From positions 1-38,736 of the forward strand of contig JAQVRJ010000003.1 of assembly GCA_028701115.1 (NCBI GenBank): a stretch of DNA of 38,736 nt, written 5' to 3'. The position numbers and the translations under genes were made by a program. This document shows positions 16,416 to 25,161 of the stretch, piece after piece (within the stretch, counting starts at the first letter, position 1; each line of letters begins with the position of its first letter). Below the pieces are notes generated by a model. That model saw only the letters and a program-made list of their open reading frames with translations. It was not told the DNA's origin and did not search any database. Source of the stretch: Clostridia bacterium. Lineage in GTDB: Bacteria; Bacillota; Clostridia; TANB77; SIG350.

Positions 16416-16769
16416 TTAATTAAAAACTACATATTGTTTGATAATTCCTTCAGATTCTTCTTTTCTTTTGATACTAATAGAACAAGATTTACCTGTTATT
16501 AAATCAATACCATTTGGCTCATTACATTTTGTATAAGCAACAAATCTGTTGTTTTTAGGTATATCTATAAAAACACATATTTCTTTTCCAATTAAGTCTT
16601 GTACTTTTTTTACGGTACATAAGCTTAAAAGCTTATGTATTATGACTTTTTCTTTCGGATCAGAGCAGTCATGTTGTAATTTTGCACAAAAAGTTTTACC
16701 TTTAAAATATAAAGTTATCTTTTCCCCTTGTTGTTCTACTTTATAAATAGAAGCCTTAAATTTTTTCAT
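16416..16769 (-). CDS. Orphan 117-aa protein
   Basis: Not recognised. From the ATG at 16769 it encodes a basic, beta-rich-looking soluble protein (MKKFKASIYKVEQQGEKITL, five cysteines, ends IKQYVVFN). The open frame extends to an ATG at 16826, but a textbook promoter (TTGAAA-17-TATAAT, 16818-16846) straddles that ATG, so transcription starts downstream of it. No ribosome binding site is evident at 16769. A perfect 11-bp inverted repeat (TACATAAGCTT, 2-nt loop, 16616-16639) lies inside the coding region. Flanked by the thioesterase and tRNA-Ser genes; no functional context. Confidence 0.6.
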   Translation of the reverse strand: MKKFKASIYKVEQQGEKITLYFKGKTFCAKLQHDCSDPKEKVIIHKLLSLCTVKKVQDLIGKEICVFIDIPKNNRFVAYTKCNEPNGIDLITGKSCSISIKRKEESEGIIKQYVVFN

Positions 16770-16817
16770 TGAAGCAATATAAACTAATGAGTTGCAAATT
16801 CTTTTGGTCGTAAATAT

Positions 16818-16846
16818 ATTATACATTATTTTTTCTTTTTTTTCAA
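16818..16846 (-). promoter_or_regulatory. Promoter of the 117-aa orphan gene
   Basis: -35 TTGAAA, 17-bp spacer, perfect -10 TATAAT. It fixes the start of transcription inside the longest open frame and so argues for the shorter protein. Confidence 0.65.
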
Positions 16847-16881
16847 TAAAAAAAAGATTTATATAAGACTATATAAATCTG

Positions 16882-16973
16882 TGGCGGAGAAGGAGGGATT
16901 CGAACCCTCGCTACCATTACTGGTACTAACAGTTTAGCAAACTGTCCCCTTCAACCTGCTTGGGTACTTCTCC
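16882..16973 (-). tRNA. tRNA-Ser (anticodon GCU)
   Basis: 92-nt class II tRNA: acceptor GGAGAAG pairs with CTTCTCC, T arm GGGTTCGAATCCC, a long variable arm typical of tRNA-Ser, and anticodon loop TTGCTAA (GCT) on stem ACAGT/ACTGT. CCA is encoded. Reads AGC/AGU. Confidence 0.95.
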
Positions 16974-16981
16974 AAAAAAAA

Positions 16982-17072
16982 TGGCGGAGAGGGTGAGATT
17001 CGAACTCACGGTAAGCTCACACCTACGCCGGTTTTCAAGACCGGTGCCTTAAACCAGCTCGACCACCTCTCC
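16982..17072 (-). tRNA. tRNA-Ser (anticodon UGA)
   Basis: 91-nt class II tRNA: acceptor GGAGAGG with CCTCTCC, T arm TGAGTTCGAATCTCA, long variable arm, anticodon loop CTTGAAA (TGA) on stem CCGGT/ACCGG, CCA encoded. Only 8 nt separate it from the next tRNA-Ser, so both are processed from one transcript. Confidence 0.95.
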
Positions 17073-17087
17073 ACATAGTACTTGTAT

Positions 17088-17117
17088 ATCTTACCACATT
17101 CTATTAAATTTTGTCAA
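17088..17117 (-). promoter_or_regulatory. Promoter of the tRNA-Ser pair
   Basis: -35 TTGACA (perfect), 18-bp spacer, -10 TAAGAT, 15 nt before the tRNA-Ser(UGA) 5' end. Confidence 0.65.
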
Positions 17118-17191
17118 TAGTTAGTTATAAAAATATATGAAAAAAACTCCATTATCCTCTTATATTATCAATACTTAAACTCAAACAATTA

Positions 17192-17231
17192 AAAAAGAAA
17201 AGAATTATATTATTTATACTATAATTCTTTT
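17192..17231 (-). terminator. Terminator of the scpA / LTA-synthase-like operon
   Basis: A 12-bp stem AAAAGAATTATA / TATAATTCTTTT with a 10-nt loop, followed by CTTTTTT on the minus strand, 12 nt after the stop codon. Confidence 0.75.
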
Positions 17232-17242
17232 AATTATTTATA

Positions 17243-19240
17243 CTATATACCTAAATATCTATAATAATCATTATCAAGTATTAGTCTTGAATATTTGTAT
17301 TTGTTATATATTTGGTTAGATATTTGCTTTGTATAATTTTCTGGTATATCTAAACCTTCAACAGGTATAAATGTTTTTGTTTTTGCATTATATCTTCCTA
17401 AATCAGTTATAAAGCTTCTATTCGAATATATAACAAGCGAATTTGTATCAGATAATATATCTCTACCCATTAATAATCTTGAATCGAACTCTACACCAAA
17501 TAAGTTTAATATTGTTGGTACCATATCTAAACTTGAACCATATTTTTCAACTTTTATAGGTTCTATCATTGAACCAGACCATAATAAGAATGGCATATGA
17601 TATTTTTCAAAATTATCATCTCTCTCATATGTAGATAATTCATTTATTTCATCTAACGTTAATCCATAAGGATAATGATCTGCTGATAACATAATTACAG
17701 TATCATCCAATTTACCAGCTATTTCTAATCTTGTAATTAATTCTCCAATAGCTTTATCTAATTCAACTTGTGTTGCTAAATAACATCTTGCAGTTTCTGA
17801 ATATGGTAAATCCTTTACAGTATCCCAATTCCAACTTACCATCATATTACCAGTTCTATTATAATTCAAATGGCCACTAACAGTCATATAATATGTAACA
17901 AAATGATCATTATTAATGTAATCATCTGTTGTTGCTTTTATCATTTCATAATCACTATTAGGCCAATATTTTGTAACCATTCTTTCTTCAAGGCCATTAC
18001 CTACTGCAAGATATGAGTTATATCCCATTGCATTAATATATAAATCCCTTCCATAATACTTAGCTGTATGATTATGATATGCATTTGAAGAATAACCCAA
18101 TTTTTCAAATATATTTGCATATGATAACGGCATATAATGATTTTCCAATCTTTTTAAACTCCAGACACCTTCTTTAGGTATTAAAGATGTATCAGTAATG
18201 TATTCTCCATCAGCTGTACTTACTGGAAATACAGGTGTATAAAAATTTTCAAATTGGAATCCTTCTTTATATAGTTTATATAAATTAGGTGTTATATCCT
18301 CTCTAATTGCCATACTACTAAAAGCTTCACATACAAATACTATTAAATTTTTATCTTTAAACATTCCTGTATATTCATTCTTTTTAGATGGTTCTTGATT
18401 CATAAAATATTCATGCATACCAATTATATCTTTATTTGTTTCATTAGCTATTAATGATTCAAAATCAATATTCATAATATTGTATTCTACTTCTTTTTCT
18501 GGTGGTATCTCATTCTGCGGATCTTTTGTTTCTTCTCCAGCAATATCTTTTTCTTCAAATCCAAATACCAATCTTTGAAAATCCAATCTCATTTCTGAAC
18601 ATAACCCAAATTTCTGTATTGTTAATATGGGAGCATGTGTATTATAATATAAATTCTTTGCAGAATATACATCATTTGAAAATGAAATATTTACACAAAT
18701 TACTACTATCAATTGAAATACTATAAAGAAAACTATCTTCTTTATTCTACTTTTACTCTTTTGCTTATTTAAAACAATCTTCCTTTTAGCTAATAGAATA
18801 AACCATAAAATCAAAGGTATAAATAATAATATTATATTAAACCATTGGTTAAGAATCTTTTCAAATATTGTTTCAACAAATTGCATTACTTGCCCAGCAC
18901 CATTAAATATAGAATAAAATGATAGAAACGAATCATATATACTATAATAAACCACCTGTGCCGAGAATATAAAACATAATATAAATAAAATAGTAGTTGC
19001 TACTATTTTATTTGCTTTTTCTTTTCCTATTCCTGATAATAAATAAATAACTGTTGCTAGGGGAATAGAAAATGCAATTTTCCAAATAATGCCTTCAATA
19101 CTTTGAAAAAACATAATAGAAAATACCGTTTCTAAATAAATTACGGCTAATAAAATATATAAAAATCCTGATATTCTCTTAATGCCCTTTACTTCTTTTT
19201 CTTCATTAATATTATTTTTCAATACACTATTTATTCTCAT
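17243..19240 (-). CDS. LTA synthase family sulfatase (membrane)
   Basis: A 665-aa membrane enzyme of the lipoteichoic acid synthase class (glycerol-phosphate transferase, sulfatase fold). Five hydrophobic helices fill residues 23-190; the rest is an extracytoplasmic catalytic domain. Metal and nucleophile residues are visible: Glu305 in FVCEAFSS, Thr342 in PVSTADGEYITDTSL (equivalent to the LtaS GKTSDAE threonine), His457 in VSGH, and Asp521-His522 in LSADHYPYG. The start codon overlaps the scpA stop (ATGA), so it is translationally coupled to a chromosome-segregation gene, an unusual pairing. It could be LTA synthase or a primase-like or other alkaline-phosphatase-fold transferase. Confidence 0.9.
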   Translation of the reverse strand: MRINSVLKNNINEEKEVKGIKRISGFLYILLAVIYLETVFSIMFFQSIEGIIWKIAFSIPLATVIYLLSGIGKEKANKIVATTILFILCFIFSAQVVYYSIYDSFLSFYSIFNGAGQVMQFVETIFEKILNQWFNIILLFIPLILWFILLAKRKIVLNKQKSKSRIKKIVFFIVFQLIVVICVNISFSNDVYSAKNLYYNTHAPILTIQKFGLCSEMRLDFQRLVFGFEEKDIAGEETKDPQNEIPPEKEVEYNIMNIDFESLIANETNKDIIGMHEYFMNQEPSKKNEYTGMFKDKNLIVFVCEAFSSMAIREDITPNLYKLYKEGFQFENFYTPVFPVSTADGEYITDTSLIPKEGVWSLKRLENHYMPLSYANIFEKLGYSSNAYHNHTAKYYGRDLYINAMGYNSYLAVGNGLEERMVTKYWPNSDYEMIKATTDDYINNDHFVTYYMTVSGHLNYNRTGNMMVSWNWDTVKDLPYSETARCYLATQVELDKAIGELITRLEIAGKLDDTVIMLSADHYPYGLTLDEINELSTYERDDNFEKYHMPFLLWSGSMIEPIKVEKYGSSLDMVPTILNLFGVEFDSRLLMGRDILSDTNSLVIYSNRSFITDLGRYNAKTKTFIPVEGLDIPENYTKQISNQIYNKYKYSRLILDNDYYRYLGI

Positions 19241-19995
19241 GCCATATTACTCTTTTCTTTTTTTTCTATTATTATATCTCCAAATCTTTCTTTTTGATCA
19301 ATAGATATTCTTTTTAGTTTTGCTAATTCTAATAAACTTAAAAATGACGTTACAACTTCAAGTTTTGTTTCTTGTTTATCTGTAAATAACTCATTAAATA
19401 CGAATCTTGGATTTTTCATTAACTCTTTTATTATTTCTTTTGCTTTTGATCTAACTGTTACACTTTCATATTCTGCTAATTTAGTAATATTTTCATAATT
19501 TAAATTTTGCAAATTAGCATTTCTTTTTAACATATTATAATATGTTACAGGAATTACTTCTTTATCATACTGTTTTTCTATTTTTTGCTTTGGTAATTCA
19601 ACTTTATCTGGCTGTTTAGAATATCTATTTGAATATATTGTATATCTATCTCTCAGTTCTACAGAAAAATCTTTATATAACTTATATATCAAAATTCTCT
19701 TAGCTAACTCTTCTTCTGTTAAACCTTCTTCATCTTCATCAGGTTCTAGCATTGGCAATAATTTTCTAGATTTTAAATATATTAAAGTTGCCGCCATTAC
19801 TAAAAATTCGCTAGCTATCTCTAAATCTAATTTTTCCATTGCTTGCATATACTCAATATATTGTTCAATAACTTCATCAAGTTTAATATTAAATACATCC
19901 ATTTTATTTTTATCTATTAAGTAGCATAATAAATCAAATGGCCCTTCGAAATTATCTATTTTAATTAAATATTCTTGTTTTTTTATTTCTTCCAC
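19237..19995 (-). CDS. scpA: Segregation and condensation protein A (kleisin)
   Basis: The kleisin subunit of the SMC-ScpAB condensin, 252 aa. The N-terminal SMC-neck-binding domain shows the family start IDNFEGPFDLLCYLIDKNKMDVFNI and the helix ASEFLVMAATLIYLKSRKLLP; the C-terminal winged helix (VTSFLSLLELAKLKRISIDQ) binds the SMC head. The start is a GTG at 19995 with GGAGG 5 nt upstream; an in-frame GTG at 20007 has no ribosome binding site. scpB, usually next to scpA, is absent here: an LTA-synthase-like gene follows with a 4-bp overlap. Confidence 0.95.
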   Translation of the reverse strand: MEEIKKQEYLIKIDNFEGPFDLLCYLIDKNKMDVFNIKLDEVIEQYIEYMQAMEKLDLEIASEFLVMAATLIYLKSRKLLPMLEPDEDEEGLTEEELAKRILIYKLYKDFSVELRDRYTIYSNRYSKQPDKVELPKQKIEKQYDKEVIPVTYYNMLKRNANLQNLNYENITKLAEYESVTVRSKAKEIIKELMKNPRFVFNELFTDKQETKLEVVTSFLSLLELAKLKRISIDQKERFGDIIIEKKEKSNMA

Positions 19996-20014
19996 TGTAT
20001 CCTCCACATTTATT

Positions 20015-20066
20015 TATAATAATTTGCCTACCAAATTATTATATACCAAAATATATATTAATTCAA
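20015..20066 (-). promoter_or_regulatory. scpA promoter with a 12-bp palindromic operator
   Basis: -35 TTGAAT (20061-20066), 17-bp spacer, -10 TATAAT (20038-20043). The -10 forms the outer end of a perfect inverted repeat TATAATAATTTG - CCTAC - CAAATTATTATA (20015-20043). Because transcription should start inside the palindrome, a DNA operator fits better than an RNA hairpin. Confidence 0.6.
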
Positions 20067-20116
20067 TTAATTTTGTTTAATCAAATATTTCTTATTTCAA
20101 AGTGTCATTAACTATT

Positions 20117-20285
20117 ATTTTAAAGTGCTCCCCATAGAACCGAACGGAACGATATGCTATCATATGCTCCACCATCGTCACTGTTGAAAGCGAACAAACT
20201 GGCAACCAAACAATCATTGTAACCACGTCTGAAGAAAGAACTGCCCGAAGAAATAAAGCGGGAGCGGCCACTATGCCATGATGTG
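20117..20285 (-). repeat. Candidate DGR variable repeat
   Basis: The 3' end of the FGE-fold gene changes abruptly from A/T-ending codons to a mix rich in GGC, CGC, TCC, TTC, GAC and TGG. The positions expected to vary in lectin-fold DGR targets read R-R-G-Y-N-D-C-L-V-A-S as NNY-type codons (CGT GGT TAC AAT GAT TGT ... GTT GCC AGT), consistent with adenine-specific mutagenesis of AAY codons. The template repeat and reverse transcriptase would have to lie elsewhere in the genome. Boundaries are approximate. Confidence 0.55.
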
Positions 20286-21241
20286 CTATCTGATGAGCTT
20301 GATGATGTCTCGAATACTGCATCTCCATATCTATCTCCATATGATGAATATCCTTCATAATATTTTGCATTTGCACTTCCAAATGTATTTTCTACATTTG
20401 AATTTAATCCTGCTGCTACATATTCCCATAATCCTCCATTCATATCAAATATTCCATAATTATTTCCTGTTGTACTTTCTTCTGCAATACCACCTGTTAT
20501 ATAATCATCAGACCATGATGTTTGTACTCCATTTCTTCCATATTTACTTTGTGCTAAATATGCTACAGCTCCCCATTCACTATTTTTAATTAAATGACTA
20601 TTTAATCCCAAATTTATACTAAGTGAATTTGTAAAACAATTCGCTATTGATATATTTTTCCAACTACTTGCTCCTGGTACTGATACTGCTTTTGTTCCAT
20701 TATTACTCATTTCATATTTTGCTACCCATATTCCTGATAACATTTTTTCTGTTCCGTCGTTATATCTAAATGCTGGATGTATATTAAAATTTTCTTGTCC
20801 TAAACTAGAATTAATTATTATTGTTCCCAACGCTGTCTCTTGTGTTATTCCTTTCATAAATTCTATATGTATTGGACTTGATGTATTTGTATGATACCCT
20901 GTTCCTATACTATATGCATATCTTGGTATCCATACCCAATAGCTTCCATCTGCTGTTACTGCATTTGCCCACTTGCTTGTTGTATTATCTGTTGCAAAAC
21001 TTTCTGTACTAGCTATATAATCATACCAATCATTATATACAAAAACTGTATTTAATACTCCTTCATTATACTGTCTTATTTCATTTCCATTTGTATCCCA
21101 ATATACTGCTGTCATTCCTGTATCTAACTTTGGACTATTCACTCCTTTGGTTGCATCATATTGGCCATCATATAGATTTACAATCGTTGGTATTTCTGTT
21201 GCTGGAGATTCTTCTTGTTCTGATGTTAATGTTTGATCATA
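20120..21241 (-). pseudogene. C-terminal part of a prepilin/FGE-fold protein, DGR-like variable end
   Basis: This frame continues directly from the prepilin-like ORF upstream: 21242-21244 is an in-frame TAA and reading resumes in the same frame (YDQTLTSEQEESP...), so the two are one gene of about 518 codons split by one nonsense codon. A GTG at 21142 could start it but AAAGGAG abuts that codon. The region has a formylglycine-generating-enzyme / C-type-lectin fold: WVWIPRYAY, SEWGAVAYLAQSKYG, NNYGIFDMNGGLWEYVA and the terminal block SFRSVLW. In the last 52 sense codons 22 end in G or C, far above the rest of the gene, and many are NNC/NNT codons: the look of a DGR variable repeat whose template has AAC/AAT codons. 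No reverse transcriptase is in the window. Confidence 0.75.
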
Positions 21242-21676
21242 TTATATATTCCCTTCATATTCAAATCCTTGATAATATACTTTCCCTAATGTTGTTACAT
21301 AATACTTTAATACTTCTGTTTCGCTTATTGATAATTCATTTTTTAAACTATTATCTATTGCTAATACATCTTTTCCTGCTATTTGTAATACCGATTCTGG
21401 TAATGCATCATTATTTTCTGCATTTGCTTCTGTATATCCTTGTATTACTCCTACCCATTTATATTTTTCTAAATCTCCTTCTGTTGTTGCATATTTCGCC
21501 ATATTATTTAACATTTTTATATTTATTGCTTCTTGTACTGTTGATATGTTATTTAAAAAGACTGCTAGCTGTGCATTTTGTGGTGTGTTTACTCCTGTTA
21601 TTACAACTGCTGCTGTTAATATTATTAATACTATTATTGTTATTATTAACGCTACTAAACTTATTCCTTTTTTCAT
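21242..21676 (-). CDS. Prepilin-like N-terminal part of a split gene
   Basis: A 144-aa ORF with a prepilin-type N-terminus: short positively charged leader MKKG, then the hydrophobic helix ISLVALIITIIVLIILTAAVV that would anchor and assemble the protein at the membrane. Position 5 after the presumed cleavage is Ala, not the Glu typical of type IV pilins. The rest (VQEAINIKMLNNMAKYATTE...LGKVYYQGFEYEGNI) matches the linker of clostridial prepilin-FGE fusion proteins as I know them, which continue EG.(Y)Y without a stop. The TAA at 21242-21244 is one base from TAT. GGGGAG lies 8 nt before the ATG. Without read-through only this anchor half is made. Confidence 0.8.
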   Translation of the reverse strand: MKKGISLVALIITIIVLIILTAAVVITGVNTPQNAQLAVFLNNISTVQEAINIKMLNNMAKYATTEGDLEKYKWVGVIQGYTEANAENNDALPESVLQIAGKDVLAIDNSLKNELSISETEVLKYYVTTLGKVYYQGFEYEGNI

Positions 21677-21729
21677 ATCTTTTTCTCCCCTTTAAATTAC
21701 ATATGTTATACTAAAATATTATACAATAA

Positions 21730-23679
21730 TTATAAGCTTTCTAATTCTTTAATTTTATCTCTTATTCTTGCAGCTTCTTCAAAATCCAAATTTTTAGCAC
21801 AAAGTACCATTTTATCTGTTAAATCATTTATTATTTCTTCTATACTCTTATCTTTATCTTCAGAATATTGTCCTTTTTCTTCCTCAACAATCAATGTTTT
21901 AATAGTATCCCTAATATCTTTTTTAATAGTCATAGGTACAATATTATTCTTCTCATTATATTCTTTTTGTATTTGTCTTCTTCTTTTTGTTTCTCTTATA
22001 GCTTTTTCCATTGATTCTGTTAATTCATCTGCATACATTATTACTTTGCCATTAACATTTCTTGCTGCTCTACCAATTGTTTGTATTAATGATCTTTCAG
22101 AACGTAAAAATCCTTCTTTATCTGCATCAAGTATAGCAACTAATGACACTTCTGGTAAATCCAAACCTTCTCTTAAAAGATTTATTCCAACTAGAACATC
22201 TATATCCCCTGTTCTTAATTGTTTTATAATCTCTAATCTGTCTAAAGTTTTTACTTCTGAATGCATGTAATTTACTTTAATATCTATATTCTTCATATAT
22301 GCTGTTAAATCTTCAGCCATCTTTTTAGTTAATGTTGTAACTAAGACTCTTTCTCCTCTATCTATTACTTCTTTAATTTGAATTAACAAGTCATCTATTT
22401 GATTTATAGCAGGTTTTACAATAATTTCTGGATCAATCAATCCAGTAGGTCTAATAATCTGTTCAACTATTCCTGATGAATTTTCTTTCTCATAATCTGA
22501 TGGTGTAGCACTTACAAAAACAATTTGATTTATTTTTTGCTCCCACTCTGCAAATGTTAAAGGTCTATTATCATAAGCACAAGGTAATCTAAACCCATAT
22601 TCAACTAAAGATTCTTTACGTGCTCTATCCCCATTATACATAGCTCTTATTTGTGGTACTGTTACATGTGATTCATCAACCATTATTAGCATATCCTTTG
22701 GAAAATAATCCATTAAAGTATATGGTGGTGAACCTTTTTTTCTTCCACTTATAATTCTTGAATAATTCTCTATTCCTTGACAAAATCCTGTTTCAACTAA
22801 CATTTCTATATCGAAGTTAGTTCTTTGCTCTATTCTTTGCGCTTCAACCAACTTATTATTCTTTTTAAAATAATCTATTTGTTCTTCTAATTCTTTTTCA
22901 ATTTCTTTAATTGCATTATCCATTTTATCTGTTGTTGTAACATAATGAGATTTAGGAAAAACAATTAAATATTCTTTACTACCTAATATTTTACCAGTTA
23001 TAGGATGAACAACATTTATCTTTTCAATTTCATCACCGAAAAATTCAATACGAATTACACTATCACTAGAATGAGATAAAAAGATATCTACAGTATCGCC
23101 TTTCACACGGAAACATCCACGTTTAAAATCTATATCATTTCTTGTATATTGCATTTCTACTAATCTATGAATTACTTCTTCTCTTGATTTATCCATTCCA
23201 GGTCTTATAGATAAAACCATATTATCATAATCTACTGGATCACCTAAACCATAAATACAAGATACACTCGCTACAATTATTACATCGTCTCTTTCATATA
23301 ATGATGCTGTTGCTGAATGTCTTAATTGATCTATTTCATCATTTATAGATGAATCTTTTTCAATAAATGTATCAGTCTTAGCTATATATGCTTCTGGTTG
23401 GTAATAATCATAATATGATACAAAATATTCAACAGCGTTTTCTGGAAAAAACTCTTTGAATTCTGCATACAATTGACCTGCTAATGTTTTATTATGTGCA
23501 ATAACTAATGTAGGTTTATTTACTTTTTCTATTACATTTGCCATAGTGAATGTTTTACCTGAACCTGTTACACCTAATAATGTTTGAAACTTTTCTCCAT
23601 TATTTATTCCATCAACAAGTTTTTCTATTGCTTGAGGTTGATCTCCACTTGGCACATATTCTGAATGTAACTTAAACAT
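21730..23679 (-). CDS. uvrB: Excinuclease ABC subunit B
   Basis: The 649-aa damage-verifying helicase of nucleotide excision repair. It has the Walker A motif [12 protein letters not shown], the DNA-wedging beta-hairpin region [27 protein letters not shown]-like box MVDESHVT, helicase motif [17 protein letters not shown] and QTIGRAARN, and a C-terminal UVR coiled coil ([21 protein letters not shown]) that contacts UvrA and UvrC. The ATG has AAGGAG upstream; it follows the acetyltransferase gene after 12 nt and is probably cotranscribed. uvrA and uvrC are not in the window, and I see no clear LexA box before the operon. Confidence 0.98.
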   Translation of the reverse strand: MFKLHSEYVPSGDQPQAIEKLVDGINNGEKFQTLLGVTGSGKTFTMANVIEKVNKPTLVIAHNKTLAGQLYAEFKEFFPENAVEYFVSYYDYYQPEAYIAKTDTFIEKDSSINDEIDQLRHSATASLYERDDVIIVASVSCIYGLGDPVDYDNMVLSIRPGMDKSREEVIHRLVEMQYTRNDIDFKRGCFRVKGDTVDIFLSHSSDSVIRIEFFGDEIEKINVVHPITGKILGSKEYLIVFPKSHYVTTTDKMDNAIKEIEKELEEQIDYFKKNNKLVEAQRIEQRTNFDIEMLVETGFCQGIENYSRIISGRKKGSPPYTLMDYFPKDMLIMVDESHVTVPQIRAMYNGDRARKESLVEYGFRLPCAYDNRPLTFAEWEQKINQIVFVSATPSDYEKENSSGIVEQIIRPTGLIDPEIIVKPAINQIDDLLIQIKEVIDRGERVLVTTLTKKMAEDLTAYMKNIDIKVNYMHSEVKTLDRLEIIKQLRTGDIDVLVGINLLREGLDLPEVSLVAILDADKEGFLRSERSLIQTIGRAARNVNGKVIMYADELTESMEKAIRETKRRRQIQKEYNEKNNIVPMTIKKDIRDTIKTLIVEEEKGQYSEDKDKSIEEIINDLTDKMVLCAKNLDFEEAARIRDKIKELESL

Positions 23680-23691
23680 AATATCTCCTTT

Positions 23692-24261
23692 TTAATTCTT
23701 TTCTTCCTCTCCAATTTCTCTAATTACTCTTGCTGGATTACCATATGCTAAAGTATTTGACGGTATATCTTTTGTTACAAGACTGCCTGCACCAATTACA
23801 ACATTATCTCCTATAGTTACTCCTGGTAATACAGTAACATTCCCGCCTAACCATACATTATTGCCTACAGTAATTGGTTTAGCGATTTCTATCCATTGAT
23901 TTCTTTTTTTTACATCAAAAGGATGATCTACTGTATAAAAACTACAATTTGGAGCTACAAGAACATTATTTCCAAATGTAACTTTAGCACAATCTAATAT
24001 TATACAACCATGATTCATATAAAAGTTATTACCTACAGAAATATTATATCCATAATCGCACCAAAAATCTGATTCTATTGCTATTTTTTCACCAGTTTTA
24101 CCTAATATTTTTCTTAATAAAATATCTCTATTTTTAATATCTGAAGGTTTTAAATTATTATATTGAAAGCATAAATCTTTTACTCTTCTTCTTGCATTAG
24201 TTAATTCTTCTACATCACTATGAAAATATTCTCCTGCTATCATCTTTTCTTTTTCTGTCAT
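23692..24261 (-). CDS. Maltose/galactoside O-acetyltransferase-like protein
   Basis: A 189-aa left-handed beta-helix acetyltransferase of the LacA/Maa/NodL group, which transfers acetyl from acetyl-CoA to a sugar hydroxyl. The N-terminal Mac domain (KMIAGEYFHSDVEELTNAR) is followed by hexapeptide repeats (VGNNFYMNHGCIILDCA, ITVGNNVWLGGNVTVLPG, VTIGDNVVIGAGSLVTKDI), and the catalytic His lies in YTVDHPFD. AGGAG precedes the ATG. It is the first gene of a two-gene unit with uvrB, a pairing that suggests no functional link. The sugar acceptor is unknown. Confidence 0.92.
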   Translation of the reverse strand: MTEKEKMIAGEYFHSDVEELTNARRRVKDLCFQYNNLKPSDIKNRDILLRKILGKTGEKIAIESDFWCDYGYNISVGNNFYMNHGCIILDCAKVTFGNNVLVAPNCSFYTVDHPFDVKKRNQWIEIAKPITVGNNVWLGGNVTVLPGVTIGDNVVIGAGSLVTKDIPSNTLAYGNPARVIREIGEEEKN

Positions 24262-24305
24262 TTTATTCTCCTAACACATTCATTATATATATTTTTTTTT
24301 ATAAA

Positions 24306-24334
24306 ATTATATCATTCTTATATCTAAAAGACAA
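24306..24334 (-). promoter_or_regulatory. Promoter of the acetyltransferase-uvrB unit
   Basis: -35 TTGTCT, 17-bp spacer, -10 TATAAT, about 45 nt before the acetyltransferase start. Confidence 0.6.
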
Positions 24335-24392
24335 GTTTACAAACATATATATTGTCTATTCTCATAAAAAAATTATTAAAATGCTAAACATT

Positions 24393-24427
24393 AAAAAACA
24401 TAGCTATACGTAATACAAGCTATGTTT
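24393..24427 (-). terminator. Terminator of the ABC-F2 / PAP2 unit
   Basis: A perfect 10-bp stem AAACATAGCT / AGCTATGTTT with a 12-nt loop followed by TTTTTT on the minus strand, 42 nt past the PAP2 stop codon. Confidence 0.8.
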
Positions 24428-24468
24428 CCAATATGTAATTTATATTATAATTAAAACTCAAATATTTT

Positions 24469-25128
24469 TTAATAATTAATGTCTTTTTTTTCTTTAATAC
24501 TATTAAATACAGTTATAAAACATATTAAATATGCTATAGATATTAGGAATCCAGATATTACATCACTAGCATAATGAACCCCTAAGTATACTCTACTAAA
24601 TAATATTACTAATACTAACAAGCTAAATAATCCACATAAAATATACTTAATATATTTATTTTCTACATAATTGAATATTAAATATATTATAAATCCATAA
24701 AAAGCTACACTTACCATTGAATGTCCTGATGGAAAACTATATCCATTTTCAACAACTAACCTATACCCTTCAGGTCTAGGCCTCTGTACAATATTTTTCA
24801 AGATAATATTCAATATGAAACTTACTGCTAAATTACTACAAATAACAATACCAATACTTTTTCTTTTAACAATTATAGTAACAATTAAAGATAATATTGA
24901 TGCTATTATTAAAACATATGCTCCACCTAGATTAGTAATAAATTTCATTACATTGGTTAAAGCATCATTTCTGAAATTTTCTACAATAGATTCATATGCT
25001 ATTATATCCATCTTCATAATTTCTTTTTCAAAAACGTCCTCTGTAATCATTATAAATATTAATAAAACTACAGCAACAATAATCCATTTTATATTCTTAA
25101 TTAATAATTCTTTTATTTTAGATTTCAT
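24469..25128 (-). CDS. PAP2-family membrane phosphatase
   Basis: A 219-aa integral membrane phosphatase, probably acting on undecaprenyl pyrophosphate or phosphatidic acid type lipids. Its three catalytic motifs are clear: KNIVQRPRP (motif 1), YSFPSGHS (motif 2) and SRVYLGVHYASD (motif 3, with the nucleophile His). About six hydrophobic helices surround them. GGAGG precedes the ATG. It starts 33 nt after the second ABC-F gene and shares its terminator, so it is likely cotranscribed with it. Which lipid it serves cannot be read from sequence. Confidence 0.92.
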   Translation of the reverse strand: MKSKIKELLIKNIKWIIVAVVLLIFIMITEDVFEKEIMKMDIIAYESIVENFRNDALTNVMKFITNLGGAYVLIIASILSLIVTIIVKRKSIGIVICSNLAVSFILNIILKNIVQRPRPEGYRLVVENGYSFPSGHSMVSVAFYGFIIYLIFNYVENKYIKYILCGLFSLLVLVILFSRVYLGVHYASDVISGFLISIAYLICFITVFNSIKEKKDINY

Positions 25129-25161
25129 TATTCCTCCAATATGAAAAGATTATACAATATT

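Noticed and set aside
20120-21142. Independent start of the FGE-fold protein at GTG 21142
   Set aside because: AAAGGAG is directly adjacent to the GTG, too close to function, and the frame continues in phase into the prepilin ORF.
21091-21714. Plus-strand 207-codon open frame
   Set aside because: It is antisense to the prepilin/FGE gene, is almost all Leu/Ile/Tyr, and has no promoter or ribosome binding site; a by-product of A/T-rich codons.
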